From NCBI GenBank assembly GCA_022385805.1, contig MU277670.1, forward strand, positions 591,102-655,101: a DNA stretch of 64,000 bases, given 5' to 3'. The notes under the pieces are model-generated. The model was given only the letters and a program-made list of their open reading frames with translations. It ran no database searches and was not told the origin of the DNA. This stretch comes from Pilatotrama ljubarskyi (Eukaryota; Basidiomycota; Agaricomycetes; Polyporales; Polyporaceae). Numbering within the stretch: the stretch's first letter is position 1; each line of letters starts with the position of its first letter. A program made the position numbers and the translations under genes. Positions 33,080 to 46,000 of the stretch are shown piece by piece.

Positions 33080-36000
33080 ATGGCCCGGAGAGACAGATCC
33101 TACTCGCCAGACTCGCCGAATAAGAGGGTAAGGCCTTCTCACCGCTCTTCACCGCGGTCTCCGTCGCCAACCAGGCGCAACGCCCAAAGGCCCACTAGAT
33201 CGAGGTACGACGACGACCGGGACAGGGATGGCTACCGCGACAGAGATAAGGCAAGGGACGGTCACAGGGACAGGGACAGGGACAGGGACAACCAACGAGA
33301 CAGGGAGAGGGACGTCAGGGATAGAGACAGGGAGAGGGACCGTGACCGCGACCGGCACCGCGACGACAGATATCGCGATGACCGACGTCGCGACTACCGC
33401 GACGATAGGCGGGATGACCGCCGGCGGTCGCGGTCTCGGGAACGTCGGGATCGGGATAGGCCACCTTCGCCTCCACGGGCGCAGCCGACGCCGGAGAGCA
33501 AGCCGTCGACGCCGCCAGTAGAGGATGAGAAGCTCAAAGCGAAACGAGCCAAGCTCGAGGCATGGAAGAAAGAGCGCGAGGCGAAGAAGGCTCTGGATGA
33601 AGCCAAGGCGAAGGCAATGGCGTTGGCTGGGAAGTCAGCCGCAGGTGAGTGCATCCGCTTTGTTATTGATACTTCGTGATTTCACACCACTTGATCCTCT
33701 CTAGCCGCCACGACCGCCGCCGCTGCCGGATCCCTCAACCGCTCTGCTCTGACCAGTCTGGGGCTCAAGGGTCTGCCTCTGAAGCCCGATCTGCTCAAGA
33801 CTTCCAAGTCTGCAGCCGTCTTCGATGATGCGGTCGAGACGAAGCGGAAGCTTCAGACGCTCGACCTTCCAGAGGTCGACATGACCATGTCGGACGAGCA
33901 GTCAAAGATTGGCAGTCTTGAGGGGGACGATGAAGACGAGGAGACGACCGCTGCTGCCCAAACAAAGGCTGCGGACGCCATGGACGAGGACGACGAGGTT
34001 GATCCCTTGGACGCGTTCATGAGCGGCGTGAAGGAGGAGGTGAAGAAGGTCAATCTTGAAGACATCAAGAAATTGAAATCGAACGGCCACCTCGGCGTCC
34101 GCTTGGACGAGCATGGAGATGATGCAGAGGACGAGGGCCCAGAGGTCGACGAGCTCGATGCTACAGAACTCAACCCAGAAGATATTCTTGCTCTCGCAGC
34201 GAAGAAAGCCAAGAAGAAGGACCTCGCCGCTGTCGATCATTCGAAGGTCCCCTACGAACCGTTCCGCAAAGAGTTTTACATCCCTCCTCCGGACGTAGCC
34301 GAGATGACTGATGAGGAGGCGGACCTCCTTCGTCTTGAGCTCGACGGTATCAAGATTCGGGGTGTCGACTGTCCTCGTCCCGTCACAAAGTGGAGTCATT
34401 TTGGTCTTCCAGCCAGTTGGTAAGCAGTCTCCCGGGACTATCAGCAATAGCTATTCTGATCCTTGTCGTGCAGTCTGGAGGTCATCAAGAAGCTTGGCTA
34501 TGCTGCTCCAACGCCTATCCAAGCTCAGGCCATTCCTGCCATCATGTCTGGTCGAGATGTCATCGGTGTAGCCAAGACGGGTTCGGGAAAGACTATCGCC
34601 TTCCTTCTTCCTATGTTCCGGCACATCAAGGACCAGCGACCTCTTGAACAGATGGAAGGGCCTATCGCAGTCATCATGACCCCAACTCGCGAACTGGCTG
34701 TCCAGATTCATCGGGAGTGCAAACCCTTCCTCCGGGTGCTTGGCCTTCGCGTGAGTGTCACTCGTCTTTCCGTGTTGGATGGCAGCTGATATCTTGCCAC
34801 AGGCTGTCTGTGCGTATGGTGGCTCACCGATCAAGGACCAGATTGCTGAGATGAAGAAGGGCGCTGAGATCATTGTCTGCACTCCGGGGCGGATGATCGA
34901 TCTATTGACCGCCAACTCTGGCCGCGTCACGAACCTGAAACGGGTTACCTACCTTGTCCTTGATGAGGCCGACCGTATGTTCGACATGGGTTTTGAACCT
35001 CAGGTCATGAAGATCGTGAACAACATCCGTCCGGACAGGCAGACAGTACTGTTTTCCGCCACCTTCCCCCGACAGATGGACTCGCTCGCCCGCAAGATCC
35101 TACGCAAACCGCTCGAAATCACTGTCGGCGGGCGCTCTGTCGTCGCGCCAGAGATCGAGCAGATCGTGGAGGTCCGTGACGAGGACTCGAAGTTCAATCG
35201 CCTGCTGGAGATCCTGGGGCAGACGTACAACGAGGACCCCGAGAGCCGTACTCTCATCTTCGTCGAAAGGCAGGAGGCCGCGGACAACCTGCTCCGCGAG
35301 CTCATGCGCAAGGGGTACCTTTGTATGTCGCTGCATGGAGGGAAGGACCAAGTCGACCGCGACTCGACGATCGCCGACTTCAAGTCCGGTGTCGTGCCCA
35401 TCGTCATCGCAACCTCCGTCGCTGCCCGTGGTCTTGATGTCAAGCAGCTGAAGCTGGTCATAAACTACGACGCGCCGAACCATATGGAGGACTACGTTCA
35501 CCGAGCCGGCCGTACTGGCCGCGCGGGTAACAAGGGGACGTGCGTCACCTTCATCACGCCGGAGCAGGACAGATACTCCGTGGATATCTACCGTGCGTTG
35601 AAGGCGAGTAACGCCGCAGTGCCGAAGGAACTCGAGGATCTAGCCAACGGTAAGCGCCATCCCGGACATTGCAATCTTCAATGCAGATGCTGATTCTCTT
35701 GTCTAGGCTTCCTGGAGAAAGTGAAGTCCGGCAAGGCGAAGGTGGCGGGCTCCGGATTCGGTGGGAAAGGCCTTGACCGGCTTGACCAGGAGCGCGATGC
35801 CAAAGAGAAGGCAGAGCGTAAGGCTTATGGCGAGCCGGAGGAGGAGAAGGCAGAGGCAGCCGAGACCAAGGCCGCCGCGCCTGTTGACGACATGACCTTC
35901 GGCAACTTCAAGGTCGAGGTCAAGCGTGGGCCCGCGCCCGACTCTTCGAAGGGACTCCTCGGTGTCGCTGGTGCAGCCGCCGCCGCCCGGCGTCTTGCCC

Positions 36001-36634
36001 AGCAGAAAGAGGAGGAGAAGCTGCAGAACTCGTTGCGCATCGCGCAGGAAGCAGCCGATCGCGCGGGCAAGGATACGCCAGCGCACAAGCAGGCCCTCAG
36101 CGTGGTCGCCAAGCTCAACGCACAGCTCCGGGCCCACAAGCTCGTGGCGCAGTCTCAGCTGCAACACGAGGAGCTCACCACAAAGCGGAACGCCATCGAT
36201 GCGACCGAGTTCCATGCCATCATACCCATTAACGACTACCCTCAGAAGGCTCGTTGGCGCGTCACGAACAAGGAGACGATGGTGCAGCTCATCGATATGA
36301 CCGGTGCATCCGTGACGAACAAGGGTACGGCGATCATCGGCTCTTATTTGCTAACTCCTACTGACCACGACTCGTCCCAGGTATCTATTATGAACCCGGT
36401 AAGGAACCTCCCCCGGAGGGTCCTCCCAAGTTGCACCTGCTCATCGAGTCGAACGAGGAGTGGCGAGTGAGTATCTCAGGTTTTGCGGTTCTCAATATCG
36501 AATGCTGATGAGCCTTGCAGGTGGAACAAGCAGTACGGGAGATCAAGCGTCTGTTGGTGGAGGCGTCCACCGCCGCTCTGCAAGCAGAACATCGCAATCC
36601 GACGGCGACCACAGGCAGATACAGCGTTGTCTGA
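33080..36634 (+). CDS. PRP5: pre-mRNA splicing DEAD-box ATPase Prp5/DDX46
   Basis: Prp5 proofreads the U2-branch-site helix and is required to form the prespliceosome. Exons 33080-33644, 33705-34419, 34474-34750, 34803-35649, 35707-36324, 36381-36466 and 36521-36634 total 3222 bases, 1073 residues. The N-terminus is an RD/RE/RS-rich region (about residues 35-145), followed by a Lys/Glu helix and an acidic region. Near residue 325 is the Prp5-specific [20 protein letters not shown]. Helicase motifs follow in order: Q motif [62 protein letters not shown] and [10 protein letters not shown]. The C-terminus ends with a KH-like domain ([26 protein letters not shown]). It lies head-to-head with PI31. 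Confidence 0.97.
33190..33480 (+). repeat. degenerate hexanucleotide/RD-codon repeat in PRP5 exon 1
   Basis: Short repeats of the type GGGACA (four in a row near 33265-33289) and GACCGCGAC-like units code the Arg-Asp/Arg-Glu runs. Repeat number is likely to vary between strains. Confidence 0.75.
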
Positions 36635-37597
36635 TCAGAGTACTTCACTGTGCTATGTTTATATTATTCCTAGTTTCTCCTTCTACCGCACGAATACACT
36701 ATGCATCCCCGTCGGTCTGTCCCATCCACGATGCTGCATGATGGGCGACAGCTCTGGTGAGTTCCAGTAGCTTACTTGAAGTCGCCGAAGATCCCGGAGA
36801 GAGGATCAATCCCATCATGTGGGGAAACTCTCACGAGCGCATCGGCTTCCCAGGGCGTCTTGACTGGATTCGCTGACACACCGGGGCTTCGCTTTTGCTT
36901 TGTACCTCAGAACAAGTTAGAGAATTGGGTCGAAAATTGGATATTCTGCGCTCATGATAATACCTATCATCTTATACATTCTCGGAAGGGGAGAATGCGA
37001 TACATAATTTGAAAATTTCTTTCCTATTCTGTGGTCCAGAAAATAGCAGCGCCCACCGGAAAACAGCGGGCGATGAGCGGGCGACGTGCCAGAAAAGAGC
37101 GGGCACTCTTATTACCTGGCCCACAGAACAAGAAAGAAAAGTAGAAATTCTGTGTCCCAGAGAATACCTATTGTCTAACTCGTTCTTGTGACCGTAGAAT
37201 CGGATACATGATATATAATTTTCGTTCCGTTTCTCTAACCCCTTCTTGGGTACGAAGAAAAGGCGAGACCCCGGTGTGTGACGTGACTGGCCCCAAGCGA
37301 GTATGTAGCCTGCCTTGCGACGATGCAGGAAACGTTCAGTAAGTCAGGCCGATGGATGGTCGAGACGTGGAAGTGCAGAAGAAATGTCATGCTGCTCAAA
37401 CGGGCGGTATCGTCGGCTCTGCACTAGGACTGCGCCGGTAGCCCTAATGTTGATTGCAGAATGGCGCCGCCGGCCACCTGCTACAAATCGCATATGACAA
37501 GTGATCATTCGACACTGCTTATATAGCGGTTTCAGTCTCAAGATGTTTTCCTTCGTCCTCTTCCTGCTCTTGCGCTCCTGGTGCAGCCCTCGGTCCA
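36635..37597. other. intergenic between PRP5 and the MFS transporter, containing a MITE-like element
   Basis: A 963-base gap. Most of its middle is an AT-richer inverted-repeat element described separately (36868-37283). About 310 bases after the element form the MFS promoter; no other gene is seen. Confidence 0.6.
36868..37283. mobile_element. MITE-like non-autonomous DNA element with long terminal inverted repeats
   Basis: The left end (about 36875-36955) and the reverse complement of the right end (about 37200-37281) align over some 75-80 bases. Identical blocks in the same order are ACACACCGGGG, GTACC, GTTAGAGAA and CGAAAATT, with only small gaps between. Both ends are flanked by TGACTGG (36861-36867 and 37284-37290), which could be a 7-base target-site duplication. 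The 416-base body is richer in A and T than its surroundings and codes for no protein. Internal motifs also recur (ATACCTAT, ATTCTG). Superfamily is unassigned. Confidence 0.68.
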
Positions 37598-39839
37598 ATG
37601 TCGATCTCACAGCTCGACAACGCGCCGGCCCCCACTGAGGCAACCAACTTGGCCTCCAGGAGCCCGACCGTTTCCTCAGGCACGCATGTTTCAGTAACCG
37701 CGGAGGCGAACGAACAGGGCCCGGGCCCGATCAAGGATGCGACTTTATTGCACGGAGGTGAGGGCGAGTCTGCCTTCCCCGAAGACAAGAAGGTACGTGC
37801 GCTAGCAGAGATGTGGGTGTTTATGTGTCCTCACGGAACTGCCGAACTGTATAGGAAGAAGCATTGGAAAACGCGGAGGATGACTGGGCACACGATCCGA
37901 TCAATCCCAGAAATTGGTCCATACGGAAGAAATGGGTCATGGTTTCGATTGTGAGTCTGCTTAGACGCGAATGTCGGTGCATCTTGGCTAAGAACATCAT
38001 CGCAGGTCTCGTTGTATACCTTCGTGACCCCTCTTGGGTCTTCGATGATGGCACCTTCGCTCCCAGACATCGCTCTCCGTTTTGGCATAACGAACCAGAC
38101 TGAGATAGCCGCAACGCTCAGTGTTTTCCTCGTGACATTTGCGATCGGTCCGCTTTTCCTTGCGCCGCTGTCCGAGATCTATGGTCGCACTTGGGTAAGC
38201 AGGATCGGATGCTAGAACGTGCGCGTGCCCCTGAATTACTGTTGACACCCTCTGTTAGGTCCTCCATTTGGGAAACCTGTTCTTCGTTGCCTTCAACTTT
38301 GGCTGCGCGTACTCTCCCACTGTTGCAGACCTGATTGGCTTCCGCGTCTTGTGTGCGTGAGATGACGTTGTCAGTCTACGCTGTGCTGACCGTACTTCAG
38401 CTGGCTTCGCCGGCAGCGCACCGATCGCTTGCGGTGGAGGAACCATCAGCGACCTGTTCTCAGAGAAGGAGAGAGCCTCCGCCATGGCTATATACTCTCT
38501 CGGACCTCTCTTGGGTCCAGTGATTGGTCCCGTGGCCGGCGGTTTCATAGCGGAGACTGTCGGCTACAAGTACATTTTCGTGGTCGTTGCAGGTTTAGGT
38601 TGCATTGCCGCTGCCCTTGGTATCCCCTTCCTCCGTGAGACGTACCATCCGGTCATCCGTCTGCGTCGCGCCAAGAAGGCCGCAGACCCAGAGAAGGTCG
38701 CGAAATCCCACCCTCACCTCATCGAAGAGCATGGCAACAAGCTGCACAGACTATACGTGGACATGACGAGGCCGTTCATTCTATTGACCAGGAGTATCAT
38801 CTGCTTTTTGCTGAGTGCATACATGGCGTTGTGAGTTGCGACTTGTACGGCCATGCTGACGCTCAATGCTGATATCTCGTTTCAGGATGTACGGTATGTG
38901 TGTATCTTTAAAGAACACACCGACGGTTCATGGTGTATGCTTACGCTCTTTGTAGGGATCTACTACCTCATGTTCGCCGTCTTCCCCGGTAATGCTCTCC
39001 TGCCGCAGCAAGTCCCAGAGAGTTACTGACTTTGCGTTCAGACATCTTCACTGGTATCTACGGATTCAGTGTCGGCACAGGCGGTCTCGCATACATTGGC
39101 CTGGGCGTCGGCTTCTTCTCGGCCACCTTGTTCGGTGCCTACTTCGCTGATCAGGTTTATGCCCACGTACGTCAATTTCATCGAAGAATGCGCGGTGGGA
39201 TGAATTTTCTCATTTGTTGTCGGCGATTATAGCTCGTACAGAAAAACGGAGGCAAGGGCAAGCCCGAGTTCCGCATCCCGGCACTGATCTTCGGGTCGGT
39301 GTTCGTACCTATCGGCATCTTGTGGGTATCACGTTCATGGTCTGTATCGTTGTCTTATGTCCCGTCCTCCGCAGTTGGTATGGCTGGTCTGCACAAGCAC
39401 GCATTCATTGGATAATGCCTATCATCGGCACCGGTATCTTTGGCTTTGGCATGATGACCACCTTGTGAGCGCCCTCCATCAATGCATGCCTGACGTATTC
39501 TGACTTCTTTCTTTGCGCGATGCAACAGCCTCCCGATACAGCTGTATCTAGTAGACACCTTCACATATGCCGCCAGTGCCCTGGCTGCCGCATCGGTATG
39601 CAGGACCTTCCATAAGCTGCACAAACATCCGACCTGATTATCGATCCCTCCTGCAGGTCTTCCGCTCAATGCTAGGGTTCGCCTTCCCCCTGTTCGGTAG
39701 CCAGATGTTCGACACTCTCGGCCTCGGAGGCGGAAACTCGCTCCTCGCAGGCCTCGCCATCGTGCTGGGCATTCCTTTCCCCATCTTCCTGTGGTTCTAC
39801 GGCGAACGCATGCGTGCCAAAAGCTCTTTAGCCCGCTGA
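37598..39839 (+). CDS. MFS transporter, drug:H+ antiporter-1 (DHA1) type
   Basis: This is a 12-TM major facilitator of the fungal DHA1 group, which exports drugs, polyamines or other small molecules. Twelve exons (37598-37792, 37855-37950, 38006-38194, 38259-38352, 38401-38830, 38886-38893, 38956-38988, 39042-39166, 39233-39321, 39375-39464, 39529-39595, 39657-39839) total 1599 bases, 532 residues. After a cytosolic N-terminus of about 95 residues comes DPINPRNWSIRKKW, the usual entry to TM1. Next are APLSEIYGRTWVLHLGN (motif A region), FGCAYSPT, GGTISDLFSEKERASAMAIY and LGPLLGPVIGPVAGGF (motif C). Exon 6 is only 8 bases long but is required to keep the conserved ALMYGIYYLMF in frame. Substrate cannot be predicted. 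It converges on NSP1. Confidence 0.92.
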
Positions 39840-40187
39840 ATTATCCGCAGCCGTATCGGGCGTGATACAAGCTCACCAGCCACTAGAAGCCGCAGTGCCC
39901 GCTATGCTGATGAGCCGCCTCCCTCCAGGGTGGACCTGGTGAGCACTGATGAATCGAAATCGAAGGTGACGACACGTACTATATACCCTAGGTGGTGTCG
40001 TATGGGCCCACGGATCCAGATAATACTTGATAGCACGAGCATTCCGTAGATTATCTTCAGTATACCGCATAGGAGGCGGAGTGAAGTCAACAGCCTCCTC
40101 CGTAATGATGCGCGTATGAGTAGTCATGGAAAGTCGTGCAGACCAGTGTATATTACAATACAAGACAGCAAACACTACGTCAACAGA
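39840..40187. other. convergent 3' region of the MFS and NSP1 genes
   Basis: A 348-base gap between two stop codons, expected to hold both polyadenylation regions. No gene seen. Confidence 0.55.
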
Positions 40188-42717
40188 TCATCGGCCAAGC
40201 CCGTAACCTCTGGACTTCGTGCTTGAGCCCAGCCCGCCATCGGTGGATGCACGTACGCGCCGCTCGACGTCGGTGATCTTCGTACCGAGCTCGCGCACCG
40301 CGCCATCTATCCACTGCAGACTCTCCAGGTGGCTGCTTAATATTTGCGCAATCTGGCCTATGGCGTCTTCGCCACCGTCCTGCTGCTGACCATTGGCACC
40401 ATTCGCGGGGACTGACAGTGCGTTGACAGCGTCTATCATCTGCATGAGCGAGCCCGAGAGGTCGTCGAGGTGGCCGTGAAGCTCGGTTGCGAGCATGTAG
40501 CTACGTGAGGACTGTCTTAGGGCCGCGGGATATGGGAAATGGAGGTGATACGCACTTTTTGTCGCGCTCGGTATCAGCGGGGCCGGTATCGAGTGCACGC
40601 AGGCTGCTACCCTGTCCGCCGAGGATCTCCTCCGTCGTCTTCTCGTATGCATCAAGGGTCGAGGCAAGATCCCTTTGTTGCTGCTCGATGTGGTCGAGGG
40701 ACTGGTCGATGTCGTTCTGTTCCCGCTCAGCTGCAAGAACAGTGGCATACAACCGAGCGAGCTGCAGACACAGCCTTAGGACGGCAACCTGGAAGGGCGG
40801 ATGAATTTCTTACATTGTTACCGTTCTCGATCAACGCTCGGTCCCATACGGCAACCTCGCTGGCGAACTTGTTGAAGTCCCGCACATGGGTCTCAAGTTC
40901 GTTTGACCACCTGTTGACAATCTCCTCGATAGTCTTGCCACGCAACATAGATGGTGGCGGAACAGCAATGGTGGGAGCCCCCGCGGTCGCCGAGGGCGCA
41001 GGAGCGCTAGCAGTCGACGCTGTCATAATGCTGACGTTAGATCGTAGGACATTGAACGAATTTGCAGCATACCTTGAGCACCGTCTTTGGGCTTGTCAGC
41101 TGTGGTCGCCGCCGAACCAGCGGTCGAGGCTGCATTAGACCAGGCTACATCAGAACGCGGCTCTGTATGTTGACTAATATGACTAACCTCCATCTGCCTT
41201 CTTATCCCCAAAAAGGTTGAATGTCGATGCGGGAGGTGCTGGGACTGATCAGCATGCGGTGTCATCACGGCATAAAAGGTCTCTTACCGGGCGCGCTATC
41301 TTTCTTCTCATCCTTCTTCTCTTCAGGCTTGTTGCCCCCAAGGTTAAACAAAGATGGTGCGCCACCTATACAACCCACTTTTAGCACGGTATCTCCGGAA
41401 GCGCTATACAGACGGCTTACCAGTAGCGCCAGTGGTGGTAGAAGCGTTCGTACTTGAAGCATCCTTGTTACCGCCAAGGTTGAACGTAGATGCTGCGGGG
41501 GCAGTGCCGCTTGAACCGGTGGCAGGAGTCGTAGTCGAAGCCGCACTGGTCTTGTTGCCAAAAAGCCCACCGCTAAACAGACCACCCGACGGTGCCGCGG
41601 GAGTTGAGCCGGGAGTTCCAGTAGTGCCACTCGTACCTCCAGTTGCAGCCGTGCCTTGAGGATCGGCAGGTTTGGGAGGGAGGCCAAACAGGCCACCAGA
41701 CGGTGCGGCTGTAAGCATTTCCATCGGCCTCAGTGTCTAGGGAAATCTCACGAATCCTACGCACCTCCTGTAGTGGTATTGGTGGTGTTGCCCGCGGTAT
41801 TAGTACCTGGCTGGCCGAAGACTGCACCGCTTGTCAACATAGATACGGACAACAACAGATGAGCAGCACGTACTACTGCCTCCTGCAGCCGGAGTGGAAG
41901 ATGGGTTGTTGGATTGGTCTGCAGGCTTTGCTCCGAAGAGGCCACCGGATGATGATGCCCCACCAAACAGTCCTCCCCCTCCAGTGTTAGACGTGTTCGT
42001 AGTGTTTGAAGTCCCTGCGCCACCGAAGATCGAGCCTCCACCAGTGTTGGACGAAGAAGCGCCTCCAAAGAGTGTGTTGCCCCCCGCTGGCGCAGACGCA
42101 CCTCCCGCAGCAGGCGTCGCAGGCTTTGCGCCGAAGAAACCGCCGCCCGTCGTGCCCGAGCCAAATATACCCCCAGTTGTCCCGGTACCACCAGTGGTTG
42201 ACGATGTATTCGCGGTGCTGGAAGCAGGGTTGGAGCCGAAAATGCTGCCGCCGGTCGTGCCGCCACCACCAAAGAGCCCTCCGCCGGTGTTCGTTGACCC
42301 TGATGCTGGCGCAGTAGTCGAGGACGCCGTATTGTTGCTTCCGAACAAACCGCCGCCAGGTGCGGGATTGCTAGTGTTGGTTGTCGATCCAAACAAACCT
42401 CCGCCAGGGGCGGGAGTGGTGGAGCTGCTTGTCTGTCCAAAGAGACCGCCACCCGGCGCGGGCGTGCTTGTAGTGTTGCTATTACCACCAAACAGGCCTC
42501 CTCCAGCTGGGGTGGCTACATGAACTGTGTGAGCTAGACCCAGTCAAGTCACTGGGACACGGGGGTACGCACAACCAAAGGCTGAACCCCCAAAAAGCCC
42601 GCCTCCGGATGATCCTGTTCCCCCTGCAGGTGGTTGACCGAGGAATCCACCGCCTGTGCCCGTGTTCCCCGTGCTCTGGGTGTTGTTTCCGCCCGTATTC
42701 TGGCCAAAGAAGCTCAT
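40188..42717 (-). CDS. NSP1: FG-repeat nucleoporin Nsp1/Nup62
   Basis: Nsp1 lines the central channel of the nuclear pore and also joins the cytoplasmic Nup82 complex. The start MSFFGQNTGGNN lies at 42717. Roughly the first half is a repeat of GLFG/GGGLFG and FG units separated by Ser/Thr/Asn/Gly spacers, cut into several exons (introns near 42525-42570, 41830-41875, 41705-41755, 41365-41420, 41160-41290 and others). The last Lys-rich FG part has SLFNLGGNKPEEKKDEKKD. The C-terminal 220 residues form the conserved Nsp1_C coiled coil: GKTIEEIVNRWSNELETHV, FNKFASEVAVWDR, LDHIEQQQRDL and YMLATELHGHLDDL. The protein ends SRGYGLGR. Exact borders of the middle exons were not all fixed. Confidence 0.92.
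41690..42717 (-). repeat. FG/GLFG-repeat coding region of NSP1
   Basis: About 1 kb of degenerate repeats code GGGLFG-type units. Many antisense frames in this region are open and Pro/Glu-rich because of the repeat bias. Confidence 0.8.
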
Positions 42718-43089
42718 GATGGCGGAGAGGTGGGAGCTGGCAGCCGGAGGAAGAGACGATAGCTACGAGTACAACAACGCGTGCAAGAACCCAGCCTGAA
42801 GACGCGCCTCTCGGTCACGTGACGCTTAATCGCAGCCGCGCTGGTCACCGTTGTGTTCATTCACTACCGTTCCATCGAGGCCCTACGGGCAGCCTCCCTC
42901 GAGCAGTAAGTTCTGTGGACGATGTATAAGGAGACAAAATAATGATCATGAAATATATCGTGTAAGCATGTCGTTACTGCAGGATATTATAGTGCTCCAA
43001 CTAGCTACTAGATCGAGGGTACCATGAGTGCGCTCGTCATGAGCGGGTATATGAGATGTTCCGAGTGAGACGACGAGCACCAGCTGACT
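42718..43089. other. intergenic, NSP1 promoter and CSC1 3' region
   Basis: A 372-base gap between two minus-strand genes. Nothing else seen. Confidence 0.5.
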
Positions 43090-46000
43090 CTACCGCGACG
43101 GCTGCTGCTGCGACTGCTGCGACTGCTGCTGTCTCCTCCGCTCCGGGTGGTGGTAGTACGTGCTGTACCGCTTGCTCTGTCCCGGTGATCCCGCCGTCGC
43201 CTGGTATCCTGCCTCCACCCCTGGACTATCGCTGCGCGGCCCCGCCTCAGACAGCGTCGAGTTCTGCATGTCTCCATAGTCGTCCGAGTCGCTTTCATCG
43301 GCCTCCATCCAATTCTCGTCATCGGGCAGCATGATCACACCAGACGCAGCGTCGAAGCTCAGGCGATGCCTCAGATTCGCACTGTGCGAATGACGGTGCC
43401 CGCGTGGCCGCGGCCGCGGAGGCTGGTCCTCCCACGGGTTGCCTAGCACAGACCGGTCGGACGGCGCGACCTGCTCACCGTTCGGCGAAAGCGCGCCCTC
43501 GCCGCTCGACCCGCTCGAGTTGCTCTGCTGGCTGGGCTGCCGCGCGTTCTCGCGGTGGACGCTGTATTTCTTGCGCAGCGTGAGCACGACGGCGGGGGTG
43601 CCGTCGTCGCCGGTGTCCCGATGCCTGTTTAAGCTTTGTCCCTGCTTGATGGGCAGCCACGGGACAGGTAGGACGCCAGTGATAGCTGGGTGGCCGTAGC
43701 GCCGCTTTCCGGTGCTGGAACAATATCAGTGACAGGCGAAGACAGAAGGTGGACGCAGATGCTCACTTCAAGACCCCGCTATACCAGTTCGCCATGGGCG
43801 GTTGGGACTACATGCGATATCAGCCTCAAGCCCGCTTCATAGAGATGCGGACCACTGCGCTGCACTCACATAGTCTGTACGCTCGTCCTCGGGAGCGACA
43901 TATAACGTCTCATCATTTTGCGCATACCGGCGACGGTTCAGATTACTGACAAAGATACCGTCAGCTTTCAAGTCACGTACACCAAACATAACGCATACCT
44001 CTGCGACCACGTCACCGGATGCCCTTCCCTCAGCCTCAACACGTCCGCACTCTCCTCCCCGCGCTCAACCTCATACACCGAGCTCAAGCTCACGTACTTG
44101 CTCAGCGGGCGGAACTGCTTGTCCGTGTAGTACCACCAGAGGAGCGTGCCGGCGAGCAGCGGGGCGAGGAGCGTCGCGAGGATAAAAGACTTGTTAAGGA
44201 TGAAGAGCCCGATCATGAAGATGATGAAGATGAGCACGCCCCAGATGAGTCGCACGAAGGTGATCGGCCATGCCTGCCCTTGCGACTCGTACGGCTTGTA
44301 GAAGACTGGACGTTGCGCCGGTGAGAGGTTTGCATGAGAGAAAGACGGCGTAGCAAGGCATACCAAAGAGGAGCTTGTACTTGTACACCACGTACGCGAC
44401 ACCGAAGTAGATGGCGCCAAACACGAGAATGAGCGGCTGGATAACACTGTAGAGCAGAGTGATGACGAAGATGAGGATGGCTTGCGGGTAAACGATGCCG
44501 TAGTTGATCATAGGCGGGGCGTTGAGTTCGGCGAAGTCTGTTCCCTGTAAGCCTACGCACTGCCGCATGCAGCGGGGGAGCTCACCTCGTGGCGTCCGGG
44601 TGATGAAGAGGCGGTAGAACATGCGTGGAATGAGGATTCCTAGGTTGAGCAGCTGCAGGGGCATCAAGCCGATGCCTATGCTCACGGTGATGAGGTCTAC
44701 CGTCCTCGAAGTACAATATGACGACCTTCTCACCTTGCAGAATCACGTAGGATACAAAGAAATGTCTTGCCTTACCCGCCGCGAGCGCGTCTGCCAGCTT
44801 CTCTATGCCCTTCGCAGGCGAGCTCGCAAGGTCGCGAACAAGTTGCCAGTATGTACTCGCGACCAGGAAGATGAAGACGACGTTGATGAGCAGAAAGAGG
44901 AAGTATCTGCGCATCTACGTGAGTTAAGTTCTATGCGGCAGGTGTGTATTTGCTCACTTCTTCATGACCGAGTACTCGATCCAGCTCCTCGCGGGAAGTG
45001 CTTGGATGAGCGTGAGTGCTGTTCGTCCCCCAATCAGTGCTGTTCGCATTCTCTGACTAGTATGCACGCGTACCTTCAAGCAAGAAAGGCAGCGTCGCGT
45101 TCAAGGTGATCACGCCCACGGACGGCAGCGAATTCTGCACGATCGCCGCGATATGCTCATTGCTCTCGATCATCTGCGCGAGCCACGGCATCGTCTTCTT
45201 GATCTCCGAGTAACTCAGGAGCGACGCGAGCGCCGTGATCGGGATGAACCAGAAGAACTGCAGCACGACCATCGCGCCCATCGCGAGCCACTCGCGCACG
45301 AGCGCAGACAGCGGAGAGTGCGAAATGTTCGACCACACGATGTCGCGCGGCTCCGGCGCGAGGTGCGTCAGGCATTGCGTCGGCTGGGGCGCGTGCACCG
45401 CTTGCGCGGCGACTTGCTGTCGCGGCGTCGCAGTCATCAGCGATCAAGTACGGTCCAGCATAGATTGTTGACGTACCGCATTGGACATCTTTTCGAAGGT
45501 GACGAACGCGACGTGGGTTGTCTTGAACCGCCCCGTACGCCGCCGCTTCTTGACGAGCTCGTCGGCCTCACGGAACTTCTGCTCATAGTACTCCAGCGCA
45601 TCCACCTTGCGCTTGAACCACCCTGGCCTGATTGTTGGCCGCTTGCGGTTCGGCAGCACGAGCTGCTCCGGCTGGCTCTCCATCGACGCGTCGTCGGTGT
45701 CGACCAGCGGGTGATTCGCCGTGGTCGTGGGGGCTATCTGGCTCGGGTTGCCCAGGTAATCGACCCATGCCGCCTCGAGCCTGAGCAACGCCTCGGTGCG
45801 CATATCAAGCAGTCGTTTGAGGGAGCCGACTTCCCGGCACACATTGACGCTCTCAACCTTCAGCTCCATCTGCTCGAAGTACTCGGCCAGCGCGGGCTCA
45901 TTCTGCAGGTGCGGAGGAAGGTGGGTTACCATGACTGTACGCGCGGGGACGGAGTGCACGAGCTCGAGGGAGAAGAGCTGGCGCGAGCGAATGAAGCGCT

